Shown: positions 1 through 11,654, counted from the stretch's first letter. The stretch: DNA of 64,000 nucleotides from Mucidula mucida (GCA_015501055.1 JADNYV010000155.1:1-64000); one strand, 5' to 3'. The notes: generated by a model not told the origin, from the letters alone. Program-made: numbers and translations.

Positions 1-31
1 CCTATCTGATAACTGAATCAGAAGTCTGTGC

Positions 32-637
32 TAGTGATCTGCCGGCTCTGGCTTTAAAGCAGGCCAGCCCTATTCAAGCCAGAGCTAGGCCAGGCTGTGA
101 AACAGTTGATAAAGCCTATGGCCCTGGCTTCAACCTTTCCCCATGCATGAGCCAGCTTCTCAGGCCCGTGGCTTTAGGTGGCGCAAACAAATATTGAAGT
201 GTTGAGGTGCATATAGTGCTCAGATGCTGTTAAGCGCTCATGATTATCCTTTATCAATTTTGGTCTCTCCTCGGAGGTGTTGCATGCAGAGCACTCATGA
301 TGGTCAGTCCGTCAAACTCTGAATTAAAGATGAATGATGACATAACCTCTGACCAAAGATTTCTTGACTGTTGTGTCCCAGACAAGGGTATTCTGACTGT
401 GTAAAAGACATAGAGCTTACCTTCCCATATAAACGTCAAGAGAACAAAATTATGCTATGCACTTGCGCCTGCTGCATCCCGCCGCATCCCGCCCAAAGCC
501 ACGGCCCAAGCCAGAGCCAGGCCAGAGCCGGCCGTGAGTTACGGATCTGGCCTGGTTTAGGAGATGAAAAAGCCAGAGCTTTGAAAAGTCAGGCCAGGCC
601 GGCGGCTTCAGGCCAAAGCTGGGCCAGCAGATCACTA
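32..637. mobile_element. hAT-like non-autonomous element (MITE), 606 bp
   Basis: The ends form imperfect terminal inverted repeats: TAGTGATCTGCCGGC on the left, and the complement of the right end reads TAGTGATCTGCTGGC. They are flanked by an 8-bp direct repeat, gtctgtgc at 24-31 and gtccgcgc at 638-645. The two mismatches in that duplication are both CG versus TG, as expected from decay of methylated CpG. Short GGCCAG/CCAGAGC words recur close to both ends, like hAT subterminal transposase sites. No transposase coding was seen inside. The 8-bp duplication and TAG-starting ends point to hAT; family identity is inferred. Confidence 0.65.
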
Positions 638-645
638 GTCCGCGC

Positions 646-1361
646 TCATAGTCGGGCCTTTACAGATGGCGGACTATTAGGCGACTGGTAGCCGCCGGAC
701 GGATTGCAGGGGTCTGTATCCAAGTGTGCTATATGCTCAGAAACCCTGTTATCTCGTCTCACGGCCGAGAAATGTGTACCAAGGTAGGTCTTATAATGTC
801 TTTGGTAGTTGCCTGAAGTAAGTGTGGCGTCGTCTTCGCGTTGTCGTGTCCATGGTGGAGGCAGAAGCGACTTCGGCATATGCCGTTTGATTCTGACAGG
901 ATTCTGACCTCCCAAAATGGAAGGGCGGCGGCGGCGCGGCGGGATGCCAGTTCCAGTCAGGTACGTCCAGGGTACGTCAAACTTCAGTTATATTATCTGA
1001 TTGCAGTTATATGTATATAACTGACGAGATTATAGTTGTATATACTCTCTTTGTAGACCTCCAACATGGATTTTGGGGTCATGGCATGGCGCCACTTTCT
1101 GATGTGTGACGGTGAAAAACCATGTCTTGTACGAGCCGTAGACTTAAGATGATTCCAGCAACGGGTTTAAGAACATTGACTTTGCGAACTGAAATTATGT
1201 AGGAGGGCTCTGACAATCCTTGAGGTTGAACGATGTGAACTTCGGTTGATGATATACGGTATTATGAGCCGTGCGATGGAAGTCATCTACCAGCTCCTTT
1301 CAATGCTGTTCACAAGCCGAGGACGTTCAATCAAAAACTTCAATGGATTTCAGAAAAATCT
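646..1361. other. intergenic, no gene recognised
   Basis: This stretch separates the MITE from the 3' end of the minus-strand P450. It contains an AT-rich tract around 985-1055 with several ATATA words. Open frames here resemble no protein I recognise. Confidence 0.5.
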
Positions 1362-3365
1362 TTAAAGATCAGCACATTCGCTACGTATCAGAGCGACAGC
1401 TCTCTCTGACCGAGGCTGTAGATTACACTTGAACGGTTTCTGGTGACTGGAAGGTTCGTCAGCTCATGCGCAGTTGAAATACACAGAATAACATCACCTT
1501 ATCGTTCCATCAGTGTTTTCGTGTGTTGGAAGCACGGGAACACCATCTTCAATGACTGGACTGACATCAAAGACAGCCAGCGACATGGCTACGAGAATGT
1601 ACACCGATGCCTCAGCAAGATGCAGACCTGGACAAACTCGACGACCGAATCCGAAACATGCATGTCGAGGATCGCGCTGGACCTCCTTGCCTAAATGGCG
1701 AGTAGGATCAAAGTGCATCGGATCCGGATAGACTTCTGGGTCATGGAGCATTTGCCTGGCGGTCGCGTTAGTCCAACGACAATGAGGGAGTGAAGGTCAA
1801 TACCATAGGTTAGTGATAATGATAGATCCTTTCGGGACAAAGTAGCCACTGATGACACCGTCTTCGAGAGCTCTGTGGGGCACACCGAGTGGTGCAACGT
1901 TGTGCCATCGAAGGAGTTCTGTGAGATGAGTTCAATGCTTGATCTGTACGGGTGATTATTGCCTACCTGTCACGACTGCGTTGACATACGGTAAGTGTTC
2001 GCGGTCGTTGAACGTAGGAAGGCGGTCACCGCCCACGACATCATCGATCTCGGCTTGCGCTTTCTTCTGGACATCTACAAGAAATATTAGATGGGGAGTA
2101 GAAATAATACCGGGATAACGAACCTGGGTTCAGCAACATGGCAAGAAAGAAAGCATATTGTGCAGAGACAGTGGTGTCAGCGCCGGCTGATAGGAAGGCA
2201 CGTCAACAGGATAACACCAGCAAGGCAAGCATACCAACCTCCGTACATGGACGCCGCGACATGCTTGATATCATCGATATCGGCTGCTGTCAGAGTTTCT
2301 TCATGTTCCATTGAGGACGAAACATAAGAGACAGGTGCAGAACCATCGACCTATCCCCGATGTGAAAGTGTCGAGCAGAATAGTTTACAACATACCATCA
2401 TCTTACGCGTAAACGCGTATGGGACCTGGACCATGTCATCAAACGCCTTCTTCCACTGCTTCGCAAGTGTTTTGAAACCCGCGCCGGGAATCCAAGCAGG
2501 CACGAAGCGGAGCAACGGAATCACGTCGACCATGAATTTTCCTGCCATCAGAATATCAGCAGAAGTAGGATATAGTTCGGCGACCGCACCTGGCGTTGTG
2601 GCGATATTGAAGTTGTCGTTTGCGTGTTCGATCAGAGTGACGAAAGGATCCTCCCCCTCCTGAACAGTGATACCGTAAGCCAATTTCATGATGATGGAAC
2701 CAGAAGTCCTGTCGAGCACATTCATTAATCAAGCATATCCAAATATTTTCGACAAAACTTACTTGCGAAGTTGGTCGCTAAGTGATGCGGGCTTTGTCAA
2801 GGAACGCGTCAGGAACTTTTTCATTTCCGCCTCGACCATTGGCAGGAACTGCTTGAGCGTAGCGGTCGTCCCCATGACGCGAGAAAAATGCTTCCTGAAC
2901 GTGCGGAACTTGGCGCCATAGGGCATAATGACGATGGTCTTGGAGTATCCGACCAGTTCGCCTCCCATCTCGAGTCTCGGGCGGTCAGAATAAACAGTAC
3001 CTTGGCGTTCCATCTCCTGCATAACGTCCGCAGAGTTCACTATGATCAACGGTTGGCCCATAAGAGACACCGAACAGATACCCCCTGGGCAGAGATTTCA
3101 GCATCACGACTGCAGTAGAAATAAGAAGCACAAACCGTATTTGTGTCCCCAGTCAGCATAGATCAGCCAGTCCTTCCCTTCTGTGGGCATGTCCAGTACA
3201 TTCTGAACCGAACACGTCAGTTGAGCTTGGACACGGCGTCGAACGCACCCCAATCAAAGGTAAACCCTTCGGACCCGGAGGAAGAGGCGTAGTGGCTGGT
3301 CGCCGTGCTATGTAGTGAACGAGGAGGCCGGTGAAGGCAATGCCAACAGCGTAAACGAAAGACAT
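1362..3365 (-). CDS. cytochrome P450 monooxygenase
   Basis: A haem-thiolate monooxygenase, probably ER-anchored. The start at 3365 gives a short N-terminal hydrophobic anchor ([14 protein letters not shown]) followed by the proline hinge [13 protein letters not shown]. About nine exons joined by 45-60-nt GT-AG introns keep one frame throughout. In order they encode the helix I motif AGADTT (near 2170-2230), ELLR as the ExxR motif (near 1915), the meander region, and the haem loop [10 protein letters not shown] (near 1625-1655). The last intron, about 1432-1483, is needed to reach the C-terminal residues ISHQKPFKC and the stop TAA at 1362; without it the frame ends early at 1494. All key residues are present, so the gene looks intact. 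It resembles the large fungal group that includes O-methylsterigmatocystin oxidoreductase-like P450s; substrate unknown. It is divergent from the membrane-protein gene at 4223. Confidence 0.93.
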
Positions 3366-4222
3366 GAGTTGAACTTGGGCAGAAGCAGAGGAACGGTACT
3401 CGTCGACGAGAAGATAGCAATTGAAGCCCCTTTACGCGAAATTTGAATTCCCTCCTCTATTCGGAACAGACATCCGCCACTAAAAGATGTACTTCCGTTG
3501 AGTGTTAATTAAGGCCCAGGCTACAGTCGGCGAACCACAGGAGCTTGAGGACATCCTGGGAAATCGCCGGAGTCTTCGAACAGTAGGATCTTAACATACG
3601 AAGGACATCTTGAACCTTCAGAGAACATATCCCTGATACATTGCAAGTAGTAGCGTACAATGCTCAGTGGAAGTGAAACGGAAGAGGGGAATCTTCAGCC
3701 ACGTGGTCCGCGTCCGCCGTCGTTTGAGCCTGGACCTTCTTCGGAATCTTCTTCCGTTACATCAACCTTGACAGAACCTGGGCTATAATTGAATGGGGAA
3801 TCCTCGCGCTATGGAAGCAAAATCGTATATTGACCAGGAAAACCAGAGGCAATGTGTTGTACGCGTCATGAGGACGGAAACGCGCATGAGACGAGTTCAT
3901 GTATTGCTCATACCTCTCGGCTAAAAGAAAGGAGACTTCGCGTTTCCCTCAGCCTTGAAGAGGAGACCGATTACAAGGGCGACAGGTGCGCCCACCAAAC
4001 AGACTCCTTGGTATCCCGTCTGCACCCGTTCCGGTACGCCTCGCCGCTGTCTTTAGCTCGATAGCTGAGGATCGAATGTCATGGCGAATCGCAGGGGGAC
4101 TACAGACGAAACGTCTTCAGCAGCGTTAATAATTGCGAGGAAATGAGCTGTCACCCATAGCATAGATCACCTTTTCTCTTTACCTCTCTACACTCGAAGA
4201 AATTCTGTGAATTTCTATAATC
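3366..4222. promoter_or_regulatory. shared intergenic region between divergent genes
   Basis: 857 bp separate the start codons of the minus-strand P450 (3365) and the plus-strand membrane gene (4223), so both promoters must lie here. No convincing TATA box or repeated operator was identified. No gene is supported in it. Confidence 0.45.
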
Positions 4223-6092
4223 ATGCTGCCGGCCACGCTCCAGAGTCCAGGTGAACAGAACCCGTTGGATAACACGTACGCGACTTTGACCTGATTATAC
4301 GCTATGCCGCTAATTCTCATTTAGCATGGGCGTCATGCTTATCGGTGTCATTTTGAGCGCGATTTTGTATGGTCTCTCCATCAGTCAGACGTTATACTAC
4401 TATGCCAGTATGTACCCTTCATACCTGGTACCTCGCTTTCACTGACCTCTTCATGAAGAATACCCAAAAGACCCTTGGTATCTCAAACTCCTGGTTTGTC
4501 ACAGTCCCATCGATTACCAGAATAAACTAAAGTGTAGCAGGTGGCGATCACTGTCTGCTTCGACACTATACATCTCATCCTCATCACCCAAACGAGTATG
4601 CGTCTATCCCTCATCCCGTCGCCCTTGTCTAATTTCATTCGCATCAGTGTATCATTACTTGATAACTAGCTACTAGTAAGTGAACATGCACTCGAAGTAT
4701 CGCGTGCTAACCGGATGTTTTCAGTAATTCTAATGCTCTTACGGAAGCGACATGGTGAGCATCTTCGCTATCTCGATCCATCGTGATTTCTGAAGGTCTG
4801 CTCCAGGGGCGTTATAATCGAAGCTCTTCCAACTGTAAGTCCGCTTATTCGGAGGCGATTAGACGATGGTCTGAACTTCCACAGGGGGTCACTGGCGCAC
4901 TAGTGCAATGGTGCGCCTCTCACGCCCATCTTGTTAGGTCATTTTGACTAATTTCACGCAGCTTCTACGCCTTCCGCGTATTCCGTCGTGGGTTGCTACT
5001 CGTGTTTCTCCATTCCGTTTCCTGAAATGTCGTACAGTCAGCAAGAAAAATCTGATCTTGACGGGCGTGATCATGATATTGGTTGTTGGAAATGCAGGTA
5101 AGGACATCGCGAACGTCCTTGTTTCATCGTTGACATTTACTCGGCCAGGATGCGGGACAGGTCAGCGATTAATGACGACGTCTATGCGGCAATACACTTA
5201 CATGCCGGTTGACCTCACTAGTCTGGGTCATACTCGCCATGTCGAAGAAGAGTTACAAAGATCTGTTGGATATCAGTGTAAGCGTTCTCGACTTGGGCTT
5301 CACATGCTCGGACTCACCTGGCATCTTCGGAAAGGCTCTGACCATGACCATCAATGCACTCTCAGTAGCTGCCGATGTTCTTATTTCTCTAAGTCTGTGT
5401 ATTATCTTCCAGAGGTCGAAAACAGGCTTCCGAAGGTCCGACACTATACTCACTAAATTGGTACGTTTCGTTGTGCTCGATGTGTTCGCGCAATTCATGA
5501 CTTGTCTAGACTATATTTTTCTTAAATACTGGATTGTAAGTCTTTTCAAAGCGTCACTTATGAGGACTGTTGCTTATAACTTTAACAGGGCTACGAGGTA
5601 AACCTCACATCAACGATTCCCCCAAGCCCCGTCCTGATAAAATTTATGAACGCTAGTATGTGCGCCATCGGATCACTTATCTCGGTAAGCCTCATCCCTA
5701 AAGCCGTCGGACCAAGTCTGACGCTATGAGATAGCTCGCCGTATCGCCAGATTCACTCGTTTATGCTCTGTGGTACTTCTGCATCGGTCGACGTGAGTCA
5801 AATTGCGCCACTCCACTTCTTTGAATTCACATCTCGTCCAGTGTACGCCAACTCCCTCCTCGCGGCGCTCAACGCTCGCAACATAATTCGCGGACAGACT
5901 GCGGATCTCGACGAGCTCTCGCGCCCCACAGTACCAACGAGCCGCGCAAGTTCAAGCGGCCGCACGCCGAACATCTCCATTAAGATTGATACCATGCAGC
6001 AATACGCAGCGTCAGAAATGGCATTAGATCAAAAGGAAATGAGATCCATGGTTCGTCCCTCCTGCCTTGATTCTCTTCCGATCTCCTTATAG
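4223..6092 (+). CDS. DUF6534-type integral membrane protein
   Basis: A multi-pass membrane protein of a family very common in Agaricomycetes, function unknown. ATG at 4223 opens a short exon ending at an AAC-AC junction; splicing to 4324 gives NTMGVMLIGVILSAILYGLS, the conserved first helix of the family. Further small exons encode YPKDPWYLKLL, VAITVCFDTIHLILITQT and, after several introns, TMTINALSVAADVLISLSLC with QRSKTGFRRSDTILTKL. The latter is the signature cytoplasmic loop of DUF6534. The C-terminal tail (VYANSLLAALNARN, then Ser/Thr-rich) is cytosolic. At least twelve introns of about 50 nt are needed. The last codons are uncertain: the frame stops at 6090-6092, but splicing a possible intron at about 6055-6092 would move the stop to about 6102. 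No disruption was seen. Confidence 0.85.
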
Positions 6093-6102
6093 TGTGCATG
6101 TA

Positions 6103-6434
6103 GTCGACGGGACACTCCGCAGCATAGGTGATGTAGTGGCTGGACCATACTTCAACCCTCCGGATTTGGGTGAGCAGAATCTCATGCTCTCGTGATTGAA
6201 CACGTAGCTGAATGGGTGTCATGCTAGTCTCCCTTAGGCAGACTCGATCAAAGCTGACACTTTGATCTAGAGTCTGCTTTCATACGCCGCGTCCATATAG
6301 GAGCTCGGCAAAAGACTCTGGCTGTGCTTGCAATGACGCAATTGCATATCTCCATATATCCAAATTCACGTGACGCCCTAAGTGCGCTTTCGCGCCGTTT
6401 ACTTTTTAGTCTGCTTCCACTTTGTCGTTAATTT
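6103..6434. other. intergenic with a strong hairpin
   Basis: There is no gene here. It lies between the membrane-protein gene and the split repeat-family ORF; its only structure is the hairpin at 6238-6277. Confidence 0.5.
6238..6277. repeat. near-perfect inverted repeat (hairpin)
   Basis: GCAGACTCGATCAAAG at 6238-6253 is followed by a 6-nt loop and then its complement at 6260-6277, interrupted only by a 2-nt TA bulge. It lies about 140 nt past the stop of the membrane-protein gene. It could be a 3' processing or insulation structure, or a relic of a small palindromic element. Confidence 0.6.
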
Positions 6435-6695
6435 ATGAGCTCGGGACAGCCCCCGAACTCTTTGCCAATCAATCCTATACCTCCGATCTTTAATCTCTCA
6501 CCTATCAGACCTACTACATTCCCCGACTTCTCTCACACTAATCCGGCCTCTTTTTCTACACCACTACTATCCTTAAATGCACCACTCTTTCCATCCACTC
6601 CAGTGACCATCACCTCTACAAATATCTCCTGCAATAATACTCCTACTCCGGCATCACACCCGCTTTGTAACACAACTCGGAGACGCCCATATCAG

Positions 6696-7679
6696 TAGGG
6701 ATGTGCGCCGTACCGTTACGGTTACGGCCGTAAGCCTGCCACCCATGCACGGATACGGAGATGTCCGTTCCCGTACCGTATCTCAAGGTGAACGAGGTTC
6801 ACGGTACATACGCTAGTAAGAATGGCCGTAACGGACGTATGTACGGACATATATATTTTAAAACATGAAGAAAACAAAGTTGTTGTATGGTAGACGTAGG
6901 TAATGATCAAAAACAAATACAAGGAATTAATCTTTGTCACCTAGAAGCTCCTCATCAGCGAGGCGGGCCAATTGAAGGCAATGCTTGACCAGCATCAAGG
7001 TCCTAATCGTGTCAGCCTTGAGATTTGATCGTCGCATTGACACTGTGTCGCGGCTGCTCGAGAAAATGCGTTCAACGGCGACCACAGAACCTACAGAAAG
7101 TTCAAGAGCAATAATTGGGTACCATTACAGTGGAAATTATGTGCTACAAAAAAAAATAAGGGAGCTATTCATAAGCGAACTAGACCAAAAGTGTTGTAAG
7201 TTACCAAGACGGAATCTGAATGCAATCGAGACGCGACTTAGCGCGTCTTTGGATCGTGCTTGGCGCTGAAAGTATAATACTGACATTTTCTGACGCTATA
7301 AACGTGTTCCGGGGCAAGAATCGGCTGGTTTGGCGTAGCTGCAGCCTTCGAGATGAACGTCGCATCCAAAAGAGGGTCCGTGGGAAAGTAATCGTACCAC
7401 GCGGTTATTCTCGCAAAATGGCAACACCGACCATGCCTCGCCACTGTTCATATTCAAAATGTGATGCTGCGCGCACTTCGTCATGGATACTGAGCATTGT
7501 TTTGATTAATTAGAGATACCGTATACGGCCGTCCACGGCCGTATCCAAGCACCGCAACGGGCATGCACCCGAACCGTGACCGTGCCGTAGGGTGGATGTC
7601 TAACGCGCTCACGGTACGCGTCCCGTAACCCGTACACCGTACCGTATGGACCGTACATACGATATGGCGCACATCCCTA
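6696..7679. mobile_element. non-autonomous hAT element, 984 bp
   Basis: The ends are TAGGGATGTGCGCC and its complement GGCGCACATCCCTA. The element is flanked by a perfect 8-bp duplication CATATCAG at 6688-6695 and 7680-7687. Both ends carry many CCGTA/TACGG words, as in hAT subterminal repeats. A minus-strand remnant of hAT transposase lies inside. Both the duplication length and the coding relic support hAT. It inserted into, and split, the ORF that begins at 6435. Confidence 0.88.
6927..7092 (-). pseudogene. hAT transposase C-terminal (dimerisation) remnant
   Basis: Reading the minus strand from about 7092 gives VAVERIFSSSRDTVSMRRSN, then TIRTLMLVKHCL, then a stop at 6927. The block S/A-V-E-R-x-F-S-x-x-R followed by a short helix matches the hAT family C-terminal dimerisation domain. 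Upstream on the same strand, fragments such as WYDYFPTDPLLDATF (near 7400) may be older transposase sequence, but frames are broken. The DDE catalytic core is absent, so the element depends on another transposase. Confidence 0.75.
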
Positions 7680-8917
7680 CATATCAGTGTTATGACATCA
7701 AGAACATATCTCCGACCAACCTTCCTCAGTCATCTCTCCTGAGCCCGACCAATATACCTCCCTCTCATCCAAGCTCGAGCAAACGCAAAGCTCCTCTGCC
7801 TCCATCTTGTTCTTTGGCAGAGAGCCCATCTCGAAGGAAACACCGAAAGACATCTCTCAGTCTGACTGAGAAGGTGGCCAAAGTCAACGACCTCCTTTGT
7901 GAACTCAAACTCTCATGGATGGATCTGATACCTTGCTTCTCAACCCTTCGAGAGAAGGTGGCTCTCGTTAACGGCCTACTTCTCAAGCTCGGTCTCAAGT
8001 GGGTTGATTTGATACCCCGCTTGCGACTTTTGATGGAGGAAAAGCTTGGAATGGTTCATGATTGCATTGGGGCAATTGGATTGACGTGGAATCACGTCAA
8101 GTACCAGATGTACACCGTTCCCTCTCCCAAGGAAAAGGCTGCATGGTCCCCGTTGGATCGTTCTCGCTTCAAATCGTGTTCCACGACCATCAGCACATTC
8201 CTCTGGGGAACCACAAACTTCTCTGTTGGACAGATTCTCAAGCGGTGGATATGCCATCCATATGGCCGCCCTGACCGAGATTCTCGCGAGATGTTTTCGC
8301 CAATGGGGGAGCGCCCATACATGGAAATCTGTCCTGTACGCCCTGCTCTAACATCATTTGCTGTCCAGATTGTGATGCGAGAGCTTGTCGTGCGAGCTGA
8401 GAAGGCCATACATCCAAGTGCTGGACTACATGTCTATATCCCGTCGAAGAAGCAGCCAACGAAGCAGCATGTCAACGTCATCGACTGGAAGAATCTGGGT
8501 TCGCAGACATTACGGAAAATCAGTGCTATTCATCAGCGGCAGCAGCCTCTCCTGCGATACATCCTTTCAAGAGTTGCCTCTCGCCAACCCTCAACAGGAC
8601 GCGACATTACAGAAGACAGTTCGAAGCAGCGCCCCATTGCAATGGTAAGTCGTCTGATATCTATCACCTCCATTAACTCATGCTATGGTTTCAGGTTGTT
8701 GATGATACTGTCTCAAAACTCGCCTTTTCGAGGTCAAGGATGGCTCGCCTGGGCCCTTTCTTGACGGGACTATTCCATTTCTCCTCAAACGCGTCGAATG
8801 ACACTTTTTGTTACAAATCTCGTGTCGGTAATACCCCCGCCTATACCACTATCCTGCGCGGCCTCCATGGTCTTGCTTCCCAAGCCGCAGTTCTTACTCG
8901 CGAGCGCTGCCGCGATC

Positions 8918-9509
8918 TCACCCGACTAGTAAGGAAAGTCGTGCCCGAAAGCTTGGATCATCCATACATCGGCGACAATCATCTCCCTCCAACATCTCGG
9001 GAGATATCAGGACCACCTTGGCTTCTTTGACAAGATCCCAGATGTTGCCTTCACACGAAGGATCGTTTCGTACCCTTTCCGCGATTATCGAGTTAACGGC
9101 AAGCGCTTGAATGCCGAAGGTGCACAACTTCTTCTCCTATAGATGTTTAGACTCAAATGTGAAACTGTGAGAAGTGGATACGAACCAGATCTTGTTTTAA
9201 AGCATTAGTGGGACAAATCACTAAGATGACAGGGTTTCGGATGACTTCTTGCACGGGCTTCCCAGGGAACAGGGTCTGATCCTGGCCAATTTTTCGCAGG
9301 ACGATGGCTAGAAGCGCTATAATCCCCGTTTTTCCTGAACCACATGCTGTCCTTACGAGACAATCAGTGCCATCGATGATTTTGACAGCGACATCCAGCG
9401 AGTAGTCGTGGGGGTCGTATTTGAGGTCATGATGGGACAAATCCCGACACAATTTGCGTCCCTCAAGAGAATCAAAGGCAAATATCGTTGTTGACGCGTC
9501 TGAGGGCAT
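8918..9509 (-). pseudogene. RecQ-like DEAD/DEAH helicase fragment
   Basis: Two minus-strand segments join over a short intron near 9135-9180. The first (9509 to about 9180) has the Walker A-type motif ACGSGKTG and motif Ia VICPTNALKQDL; the second (9127-8918) has LVKEAKVVLISPEML and RARLSLLV. These are the N-terminal motifs of the RecQ-like helicases amplified in many Agaricomycetes. The match stops just before the DExH box, exactly where the opposite-strand DUF6589-like ORF also loses homology (about 8925-8935). The fragment therefore lacks ATP hydrolysis and helicase motifs II-VI and is not functional. Confidence 0.75.
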
Positions 9510-9884
9510 TGGAAAGAAAGGCGGCGACGCGCTAATTTAATTTTTGATGCTAAGGTAAGCCGGTCACATGAGATGCACATGATGCAAAAGTTGAGCTCCG
9601 TACTCGGCCATGCGAATGAAACTAGACTAGTGTCATGCAGGACTCTGGTGTATCTCGTACTTAAACCGCTTTCAAGTATAATACATAGATTAACGGAATT
9701 ATTATTATTATTTTGGATGAAAGAAACGACGTCCGTGGTGCTTACTCTTTCCACTTTGCATACGATGAGGTAGTAACAAGGGTGGCATGTAGTCTACTAA
9801 TGTGATGCTACGTACTTGCCTGTATTCTGCCGCCGGCGTTCCTTTGTGTGCACTTCCTTCCTTCCTTCCTTCCTTCCTTCCGGT
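9510..9884. other. intergenic with microsatellites
   Basis: No gene is recognised. It contains a short ATT repeat at 9699-9712 and a TTCC repeat at 9853-9881 that abuts the outer edge of the inverted duplication. Confidence 0.5.
9853..9881. repeat. (TTCC)n microsatellite
   Basis: About seven tandem TTCC units. It marks the outer left edge of the inverted duplication; no equivalent tract is seen at the outer right edge near 12836. Confidence 0.9.
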
Positions 9885-11150
9885 TCGCTGTCACAGACGG
9901 GATCACGTACAAAATCAAGGCCATGCGGGGTTTTGGTCATGAGGTGTCGAACAATACGGCTCGGAACAATACGGCTCTGGTCTTGGCAATCTTGAAGTGA
10001 GGTGTTCTTTCGGCATGACTGATGCTTCGCCACGACGCGAAACCTCTGCCTGTTCCCAGGCCACATGTTTCTATTGCATCCGGCGTGGCGCGTCCATGAT
10101 ATAAGCCAGCGCATCTTGATCACTGGCCCCTCAACTACTCTCAATGTCTCAACCTCAGATTCTCAAGTTTGCTTTCTGCTTGGTCGATGATGTGACGCTC
10201 TCAGATTTCATCCCGCCCTCTGAGATCCTGTTGGGTTCGTCGCCTTCTGATCTCCATCTCCATCTTCATCTTCATCTCATCCTGTCTAGGTCTCAACTTT
10301 GCTGGCACTCCCATGTGTCCCGAAGAGCTGACAGGCCCAGTCCCATATCGCGTCGAATTCGACTTCCTAGCTCCCACCTTGGAGCCAGTCAAGAGTTTTA
10401 CCGCCCCCACGAGGATCACCGTCAACCCCACCCAGACGTACGCCGGCGCGTTAGCAGCGGGAACGCAATATGACGTTCTGTGGGTTCCAGCTGGTATGTT
10501 TCCTTCACCGTATAAAGTGACTGTTAATGCTAAACGTGAATGAGGCCCCCTCCCCGACTTCGTTACGGGTGAAGACAAGACTTCCAAGGACGAGATTGAA
10601 TTCATCAAAGCTCAAGCGCCCAAAGCGAAATACATCTGCTCCGTCTGCGCTGGGAGCTCCATCCTCGCTGCGGCGGGCGTCTTGAGCGGCAAGAAAGCGA
10701 CGACGAATAAAGCGTTCTACAAGATGATCGTGGTTCGTACTACTACCATTTGACCGGGTTTAATGGGATGGTACCGCTTATACAATGGTCAGGCTGCGGC
10801 TCCCAAGGATATCAACTGGGTTGCAAAAGCGCGTTGGGTGGTTGATGGCAACATCTGGACTAGCTCAGGAGTTAGTGCGGGTACGTTAATGTGCTGGATG
10901 GTCATGGAACCCTTGCTGACTGTCAGAGTAGGATCGGACATGGCACTCGCCTTCTTAGCCCATCTCGCCGGTGACAAGTTGGCGACCATGATTCGTAATT
11001 CGGTTGAGGTGGATGAACATGGTCAAGACGATGATCCGTTCGCAAAAGTTCACGGTCTGGTCTAGATATGCATGTAGAATTGACGGGGACACGAAATATC
11101 AGCAGTCTGCTAACGTTTGAGCAGCTGATCGTCTGGTAGAATAAGACTAT
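9885..11150 (+). repeat. left arm of a large inverted duplication
   Basis: This arm contains the promoter and whole body of the DJ-1/PfpI gene. Its complement can be followed, with substitutions and indels, from about 12836 down to about 11655. Matching landmarks include a GCTGTCACAGACGGGATCAC-like block (about 9886 versus 12830), CTGCCTGTTC (about 10048 versus 12655), the start codon region and the 3' end TCTGGTCTAGA. The arms are separated by about 500 bp. Confidence 0.8.
10144..11065 (+). CDS. DJ-1/PfpI family protein (class I glutamine amidotransferase-like)
   Basis: A cytosolic protein of the DJ-1/PfpI superfamily, which includes isonitrile hydratase-like enzymes, glyoxalase III and chaperone-like proteins; the exact reaction is unknown. 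ATG at 10144 begins MSQPQILKFAFCLVDDVTLS, a typical first strand and helix. Four introns follow, near 10236-10291, 10495-10542, 10733-10792 and 10881-10928. The nucleophile elbow reads SVCAGSSILAAAGVLSGKKA, with the candidate catalytic Cys. Near the C-terminus ARWVVDGNIWTSSGVSAGSD leads into LAFLAHLAGDKLA, as is usual in the fungal subfamily. The stop is at 11065. Length (about 240 aa) fits. The last acceptor is best placed after GAGTAG at about 10928-10933. The gene has a broken inverted copy at 11739-12545. Confidence 0.87.
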
Positions 11151-11654
11151 ATGCATCGGATGTCTTTATCGAACTATCGACTAGCGCGCTCCCTTGTCGT
11201 GGGTTCCGGGCTTAGCCTTCGGGTGACCAAATGGCAGCGTGTTGAATCGTGAGTTTAACCCTGTGTTTCCGAGTATTTTGTTTCCTTTTGTGGTGCGACT
11301 TGGAGAGTATCTATCTAAGTGTTTCTTGTTCCTAGAATCATCTACTTCGCGGTTGAAAAATATCTCAGAACATGAGGTGTTCACTGACATCTGTCTCTTC
11401 GTCTTCAACAGCCGGTGCCTACTCAGTACTACCGCATTCCTCATGACGAGCGCCTATATATGCTCGTGCGCTGCTATGACATTTAGTTTTTTCTCATTTC
11501 TGTCGAAGCGCAGCTGTTAAATAGTGTTCTTCCTTCTCGTCACAATTTCCTTGTGAACAACGCAGCAGACCAAGGGCGTTGCCTGGATGCCTTTGTCTTC
11601 AGAGGAGATACTTAGCCGATAAGACATCCCATGCAGACAATCTTGTTCTGATTC
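11151..11654. other. spacer between the inverted arms
   Basis: No gene is recognised in this loop between the two DJ-1 arms. Open frames of up to about 90 codons lack any familiar motif. Confidence 0.5.

Larger units (their letters stand above)
6435..9030 (+). pseudogene. DUF6589-like repeat-family protein, split by a hAT element and 3'-truncated
   Basis: The first part (6435-6695, 87 codons, Pro/Thr/Ser-rich) stops at a TAG that is the first three bases of a transposon. The second part resumes in the same frame at 7688 and runs to an intron at about 8645-8694. Skipping 6696-7687 restores a continuous reading frame using one copy of the 8-bp duplication. Recognisable segments are EKVAKVNDLL repeated as EKVALVNGLL, RPALTSFAVQIV, then after the intron LFHFSSNASNDTF and RVGNTPAYTTI. 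These resemble the N-terminal half of proteins labelled DUF6589 in Agaricomycetes, a highly copied, transposon-like family; that match is from memory. Homology ends at about 8930, at the junction with a helicase fragment on the opposite strand, so the C-terminal half is missing. Confidence 0.65.

Noticed and set aside
7481..7672. Arg/Thr-rich minus frame with repeated TVHTV words
   Set aside because: It is produced by the CCGTA subterminal repeats of the hAT element and is not a protein signal.
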